The position numbers and the translations under genes were made by a program. 64,000 nucleotides of DNA, taken from Williamsia sp. 1138. Its GTDB lineage: Bacteria; Actinomycetota; Actinomycetes; Mycobacteriales; Mycobacteriaceae. Positions 59,956 through 64,000 of this stretch are shown in pieces. The notes under the pieces were generated by a model, which saw only the letters and a list, made by a program, of their open reading frames with translations, made no database searches and was not told where the DNA came from. The stretch is taken from NCBI RefSeq assembly GCF_002095435.2, contig NZ_MJEJ02000039.1, positions 1 to 64,000 of the forward strand, written 5' to 3'. Each line of letters begins with the position of its first letter. Position 1 is the first letter of the stretch.

Positions 59956-60112
59956 CCGCGTGGCTCCTATTCGTTGAAGTATGACGCTAACAGAATTAGG
60001 GTTTTGCGCGAGTAGATGCGTGAAAAGAGGTGGGGTAGGGCGCGGTCAGCATCTGCCCACGCCTCCTCGGCAGGTGCGGCTGTAGATACTCGGTCCCTCG
60101 TAGGCTGAGCGG

Positions 60113-60973
60113 ATGAGAACACCATCGTGGTCGGAACTGGTCGGGCGCAACGTCGCTGCGAGTGCGTTGTCATTGTCGGGGTCGTTGCGTGTTTCCGGAA
60201 AGAACAGGCAGGACGAACCGTTCGACGAGCGCTTCGATTTCTGGCACGGCGGCGGTGGGCAGTGGCGTATCGAGCGTGACGGCACGGTGGTCTACCTTGC
60301 GTCGGCCGACGGGACGTTGACGGTGCTCGTCGACGGCGAGATGCGGCGTCAGCCCTCGGGCCACATCCGGATGGCCTGGGTGGGTTCCATGTTCAGTCCT
60401 CTCGATCTTCTCGGTGAAGAGTCGCTCCTGAGAAAGATGAGTACGCGCATGCGGGCTTCGCGTGAGGCCGAAGCCATCGAGAACGATGGTCGGGCAACGT
60501 GGTCCACAGAGTTGGTGACCCCGAAAGGTGACGACACCATCGAACTCGCTTTTGACGACGCCACCGGAATCCTCGTCCTGCTGCGTAGCCCGAAGGGCGG
60601 CCTCTTGCAGGTCACCAACCTGGCGGTTTACGACCAGATCGAAAGCGAACGTTTCACCTGGGATGGCCCTGTTGTCGACGCAGAGTCCGGCAGAAATGAT
60701 CCGCGGGCCCAGGCTGCCAATCGAATTGAGATTCTGAGCGCGCTGGTCAGTGCGCTCGAGCGGCCGCAGGAACTGCTGCGTGCCGTCGCCGGCACGGCTG
60801 ACCACCAGCAGGCCAGGACGGCAGTCGTCGACCTCCTCGGCGTGAGCGACACCGGCGCCGACGCTGTCCTCTCCATGCAGGTCCGGCGCTTCGGTAGTGC
60901 CGAGGTGGACAAGATCCAGCGGGAGCTGGCCGAACTGCGTCAGCACACCGAGCACCCGTCCGTCGATCAGTGA
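60113..60973 (+). CDS. LolA-like domain fused to a GyrA-type helical tail
   Basis: A 286-residue protein without signal peptide. Residues about 40-200 are beta-rich and resemble lipoprotein-carrier folds (WRIERDGTVVYLASADGTLT, IELAFDDATGILVLLRSP). Residues about 205-282 (RIEILSALVSALERPQELLR, VVDLLGVSDTGADAVLSMQV, RRFGSAEVDKIQRELAELRQ) follow the pattern of the helical C-gate region of DNA gyrase A (xxILEGL..A, F.LSE.QA.AIL.M.L.RLT..E..KI). A tail of this kind without any gyrase core is unusual and could be a dimerisation device. Function unknown. Confidence 0.65.
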   Translation: MRTPSWSELVGRNVAASALSLSGSLRVSGKNRQDEPFDERFDFWHGGGGQWRIERDGTVVYLASADGTLTVLVDGEMRRQPSGHIRMAWVGSMFSPLDLLGEESLLRKMSTRMRASREAEAIENDGRATWSTELVTPKGDDTIELAFDDATGILVLLRSPKGGLLQVTNLAVYDQIESERFTWDGPVVDAESGRNDPRAQAANRIEILSALVSALERPQELLRAVAGTADHQQARTAVVDLLGVSDTGADAVLSMQVRRFGSAEVDKIQRELAELRQHTEHPSVDQ

Positions 60974-60995
60974 ACCTGGTGCGCTCGCGCAAGCA

Positions 60996-61553
60996 TTAAC
61001 GAGAGACGCTGTAGCGCAGATACATCCATCCAGAAGCAGGGTAGGCCCGGTGCTCTTCCAACGTCAGATCGAGGCGCCGATCGGGTGCATAGAACGACTT
61101 GCCGCCGCCCACCATGGTGGGTACGACGAACAGCTCGATCTCGTCGATCAAGTCCATCAGCGACGCCGCCAAGCGGGCGCCGCCGACGCTCAGCGTGCCG
61201 TCGGTCTCCGACTTGAGGCGCTGGACTTCGGCGTGGGCGTCCGCGCTGCGCACGAGCCGGCAACCGTCGGGCACCGAGTCCAGCGTGTCGGAGAAGACGA
61301 TCCGAGGTGTATCGGTATATGCGCGTGCAAACTCCGCCTCGACCTCACCGCCGTCGGCACGCTCGGGGTCGGTCCAGAACTCCTCCATCATTTCGTACAG
61401 CCCGCGTCCGAGTAGGTATGCCGAGGTGTTCTTGGCCTGACGATTGGCGACTCGGTGTACCTCCTCGTCCGGAGCTGAGAAGTCGATACTTCCGGCCGGG
61501 TCCTCGATGTATCCGTCCAGTGAGACATGCATGCCGTAGGTCAAGATCCCCAT
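60996..61553 (-). CDS. Dihydrofolate-reductase-family (RibD C-terminal) protein
   Basis: A 185-residue RibD_C/DHFR-like protein. The opening GILTYGMHVSLDGYIEDPAG, the YLLGRGLYEMMEEFW block and the closing SVGGARLAASLMDLIDEIEL then VVPTMVGGGKSFY are the family signatures. GAAGGAG before the ATG at 61553 sets the start. Such proteins are NADPH-dependent reductases of uncertain substrate, often stand-alone in actinobacteria. Confidence 0.87.
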   Translation of the reverse strand: MGILTYGMHVSLDGYIEDPAGSIDFSAPDEEVHRVANRQAKNTSAYLLGRGLYEMMEEFWTDPERADGGEVEAEFARAYTDTPRIVFSDTLDSVPDGCRLVRSADAHAEVQRLKSETDGTLSVGGARLAASLMDLIDEIELFVVPTMVGGGKSFYAPDRRLDLTLEEHRAYPASGWMYLRYSVSR

Positions 61554-61765
61554 GTCGCTCCTTCGTCGGGTGGTCACTGATGTAGACCGCTGGCAGCCGT
61601 CGGACTCATCGGTGCCGACCTGTCTCGACGGCTGACCGCATTGACCGTTTCCAATTGAACCAAGTGAACCGCACCACAAGTCGGTTCATGGTTCGGTCGC
61701 TACAGGATAAAGTTCGTGCGCGTAGGTAATTGCCGCGCAACCACAAAAGGAATCGGGGATTCACA

Positions 61766-61837
61766 GTGGGATCAGTTGGAACAATCATCGGCATCTACCA
61801 GCTCTACAAATTTCTCTCAGACCTTGGTCTGATCTGA
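61766..61837 (+). CDS. 23-residue amphipathic peptide (tentative)
   Basis: GTG at 61766 with GGGGA seven bases upstream encodes a peptide that begins GSVGTIIGIYQLYKFLSD after the start residue and ends LGLI. The GTI..L..FL pattern is like that in the 39-residue peptide at 22735 (GTIVALLTQFLGG). It stands alone in a divergent region between the RibD-like gene and the next one. Short length makes this uncertain. Confidence 0.35.
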   Translation: MGSVGTIIGIYQLYKFLSDLGLI

Positions 61838-61948
61838 TCATCTCTGCGTGACGAGGAGACCCCGCCGGCCGCGGCGGATTGGTCGTAGGTCAGCGGGGAC
61901 TTCTTCATCAGCGGATTCGGTTCGGGTACAGACTGATTCGTCTGCGGG

Positions 61949-62977
61949 TCAGCGTGAGCCGGTGTCGTCGTTCCACGGCGCAAGGGGAGGTGTTCCGGAC
62001 ACGGGCTCCTCTGGGTGCAGCAACCGTTGCAACATGGCCAGTGATTCGGCGGCGAGATCGCCGAGGACGATACCGACGACCCAGTCGAATTCCCCTGCCG
62101 TCCATGCGTGGACGACGGGGATGTCCCACCCGAGGAACCACTCGTCGGTCGAGCGCCGTCGCCGCGCCAGGCGCCCCAGGGGCCACTCACCGATGGCGGC
62201 ATCGAACGACCCGTCCTCCTCGTGTGAACGAAGCAGGTGCATGTTGAGGTCGAGGGTGATGGGGATCGCGAGATCGCGGCTGGTGACGTGCTCACGGAAC
62301 CAGTTGTGCTGCTCGTCTTTACGGATGCCCACGCTCGGCGTTTGCATTGAGTGGAAATCACCCCGCCGGAGAAACTCAGACGTTCCGATCTCGCCGGTCC
62401 AGACGAACATCGCCGGATCGATCGGGATGCCGGCGGTGAACTCGATGAAGCTGACAGCGGTTCCGGCAGCGTCGACGCGCTGTTGCAGGACCGCGCCTGT
62501 GCGTTGATCCACGGTCAATTGCCGGGCGTAGGGCTCCTTATCGCGGGGCGGGGCCAGTTCAACCGACCAACACGGCCTCCCCAGATACTCGATGTCCCTG
62601 ATCGGTCCCGTCGGCGTCGTCCAGCGGCCACCGACCCAGTCTCCGGCCGAGCGCGTGACAAGCAGTTCTTTGCCGGGCCCGATGAACGACATCTCCCGAG
62701 CCGCACCACGCAGCGGCAGTTCTTCGTGGCGGGCAAACCGCCAGACAGTCTGGCCGTCGGTCATCACGACCAGGTCGCCGGCCACCGTCTCCACCCGGAC
62801 TTTTGGCCCATCTCGCCACACTTGCAGGTCGTCGACACCCGAGACGTAGACGGGTGCGATGTCGCCCATGTGGCCGTAGAGGCCGCCCTGGACCTCTCCC
62901 GATCGGGAGATGACTCCCTGGATGGGCGCATGCGGGCCGTCGACCATCGTCTTGAGAACTTCGATCCACGCAGTCAT
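61949..62977 (-). CDS. LolA-like outer-domain protein, hypothetical
   Basis: A 342-residue protein without a clear signal peptide. The middle (VYVSGVDDLQVWRDGPKVRV, GDLVVMTDGQTVWRF, WSVELAPPRDKEPYARQLTV, QRTGAVLQQRV) has the strand pattern of LolA/LppX-like lipoprotein-carrier folds and resembles the N domain of the protein at 60113. The C-terminal part (residues about 230-320) is helical and tryptophan-rich (WFLGWDIPVVHAWTAGEFDW). Function unknown; the two genes may be related in role. Confidence 0.6.
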   Translation of the reverse strand: MTAWIEVLKTMVDGPHAPIQGVISRSGEVQGGLYGHMGDIAPVYVSGVDDLQVWRDGPKVRVETVAGDLVVMTDGQTVWRFARHEELPLRGAAREMSFIGPGKELLVTRSAGDWVGGRWTTPTGPIRDIEYLGRPCWSVELAPPRDKEPYARQLTVDQRTGAVLQQRVDAAGTAVSFIEFTAGIPIDPAMFVWTGEIGTSEFLRRGDFHSMQTPSVGIRKDEQHNWFREHVTSRDLAIPITLDLNMHLLRSHEEDGSFDAAIGEWPLGRLARRRRSTDEWFLGWDIPVVHAWTAGEFDWVVGIVLGDLAAESLAMLQRLLHPEEPVSGTPPLAPWNDDTGSR

Positions 62978-63092
62978 GAATCAACCGTGACACAAGCTGA
63001 GCGCGGTGGCAGTCGGTCGGTAAAGTATTCGGAGTCAACTGTTCCCGCGTAGTGCAGGTCCGCCGCGTCGGATTGTCTGCGAGACTGCATCC

Positions 63093-64000
63093 ATGGTGAA
63101 GCAGCTGGTGGCGCCTGCCGCCGTAGCGGTCGGCGGATTCGTTGCCGTTGTCGTACTTCTGACGCGACTCGGTGGCGGTAGCCTACTTTTCGACCACCAG
63201 GACCCGTGGCGGGCGTTGATCGAGGGCGACACGGCGTGCGCCGCACTGGCCGCCGTGATCGCTGTGGTCGTCAGCGCCGCGGTGCGTGATCGCGGCATTG
63301 CGGTCGTCCTTGGCGGCGCCGGTCTCGTGATATTCGGTGCGATAGCTTTAATTGACACGTCGGCGACCTGGTCGAGTTATGGCCTTGCGGTGGCCAGCGG
63401 GTTGGTGGTCGCTGCGGCGGGATCTGAGGCCGCCCGCGGCGCGAACCGAAGTGCGTTGCAGGCCTCGTTCATCGGGGGAGCGCTGGCCGGTGTATTCCTG
63501 GCCAGACCGCTCGATCAATACCGTCCGCGGTCCGGGTACCTTGGCGACGACGTCCCGGTCGGCACCCCCGCGGACTGGCCCCTCGTCATCGGTGCCACGG
63601 TCGCCCTCTTGTTGCTGGCCGCGTCCTGGTTCACGGCTTCGAAGAGTTCTGCCGATGACTCACGCGCTTCCAGGGTGCATACGGGCCGCGCCCTGGGGCT
63701 GGGGATTGCGATACCGGTTGCGTCGGTGCTGCTGTGGTGGTGGTTCATCTCGACTGAGGTCCTCGCCGACGATGCTGATCTCGGTACCAGTACATGGTGG
63801 TACGGAATCCTGCTGTTGCCTCTAGTCATCGGTGGGGTGTTGTGGCTGCCCGGACGGGACGGTCTGGTCCTGGCCGCCGTGCTCGCCACAGTGGCCGCAG
63901 CGGCCACTGTGCCCAAGTGGCAGGGATCATGGCCTGTGCTCGTGGTATTCGTCGTCCTGATCATCGGCGGGATATGGACCGGACGCCGCATGCCGCACCC
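63093..64000 (+). CDS. Polytopic membrane protein, cut by the window end
   Basis: An open frame from ATG 63093 to the last base with no stop. It starts MVKQLVAPAAVAVGGFVAVV and contains about eight hydrophobic helices (AALAAVIAVVVSAAV, LVIGATVALLLLAASW, LVVFVVLIIGGIWTG), a Gly/Ala-rich membrane pattern with few charged residues between helices. No enzymatic motif is visible. It is divergent from the LolA-like gene. Confidence 0.7.
   Translation, partial: MVKQLVAPAAVAVGGFVAVVVLLTRLGGGSLLFDHQDPWRALIEGDTACAALAAVIAVVVSAAVRDRGIAVVLGGAGLVIFGAIALIDTSATWSSYGLAVASGLVVAAAGSEAARGANRSALQASFIGGALAGVFLARPLDQYRPRSGYLGDDVPVGTPADWPLVIGATVALLLLAASWFTASKSSADDSRASRVHTGRALGLGIAIPVASVLLWWWFISTEVLADDADLGTSTWWYGILLLPLVIGGVLWLPGRDGLVLAAVLATVAAAATVPKWQGSWPVLVVFVVLIIGGIWTGRRMPH

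Overview
The window is high-GC actinobacterial DNA. A mycolic-acid organism of the order Mycobacteriales is indicated by a mycoloyltransferase with an antigen-85-like Ser/His signature, F420/flavin luciferase-like monooxygenases, menaquinone genes (menA, menE, menB) and the gene string pitA / small membrane protein / DUF3349 / menE, which I know from the Rv0542c-Rv0548c region of Mycobacterium tuberculosis. Gordonia or a close relative is my best guess (inference, not proven). No rRNA, tRNA or CRISPR array was seen.

Layout. 1-3.5 kb: an IS110-family element inserted in a palindromic repeat, a DUF559-type endonuclease-like gene bracketed by inverted copies of that repeat, and an HTH + Clp-N-domain pair. 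3.5-11 kb: menA, an AfsR-like BTAD/NB-ARC regulator, a DrrAB-like exporter, and a second DUF559-type gene bracketed by a second palindrome family. 11-14.4 kb: signalling module 1 (response regulator, histidine kinase, kinase-like membrane partner, receiver-less LuxR protein). 14.5-17.7 kb: the pitA-menE operon. 17.8-24.6 kb: an F420-type oxidoreductase, a heterodimeric ABC exporter, and a mycoloyltransferase lying between two tiny peptide genes. 24.8-30 kb: menB, a GGDEF protein, a thioesterase, and a valine-catabolism-like hydrolase/hydratase pair. 30-38 kb: a beta-propeller/metalloprotease fusion, a secreted protein, a hemerythrin, a Pro/Thr-rich membrane protein, TetR and an SGNH hydrolase. 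38-50.7 kb: an organosulfur uptake and desulfurisation cluster (three flavin monooxygenases, sulfhydrylase, MocR regulator, five-gene ABC importer). 50.8-56.7 kb: signalling modules 2 and 3 in tandem. 57-64 kb: a CIRCE-controlled Hsp20, small membrane ORFs, two secreted proteins with the same C-terminal Cys-containing tail, two proteins that may share a lipoprotein-carrier-like domain (one with a GyrA-like tail), a RibD-type reductase, and a membrane protein cut by the window end.

Three themes stand out. (1) Three paralogous signalling modules pair a genuine HPK7-like histidine kinase with a second six-helix protein that has lost the phospho-acceptor His and ATP-binding boxes; module 3 has lost its response regulator but keeps the regulator's first codons fused to the kinase. 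(2) Three families of dispersed palindromes occur; two of them bracket DUF559/Vsr-like nuclease genes, and one was the IS110 target, so the original target can be rebuilt across the insertion. (3) Several very small ORFs with good ribosome-binding sites encode amphipathic peptides, two of them beside a mycoloyltransferase and one directly upstream of an ABC exporter.
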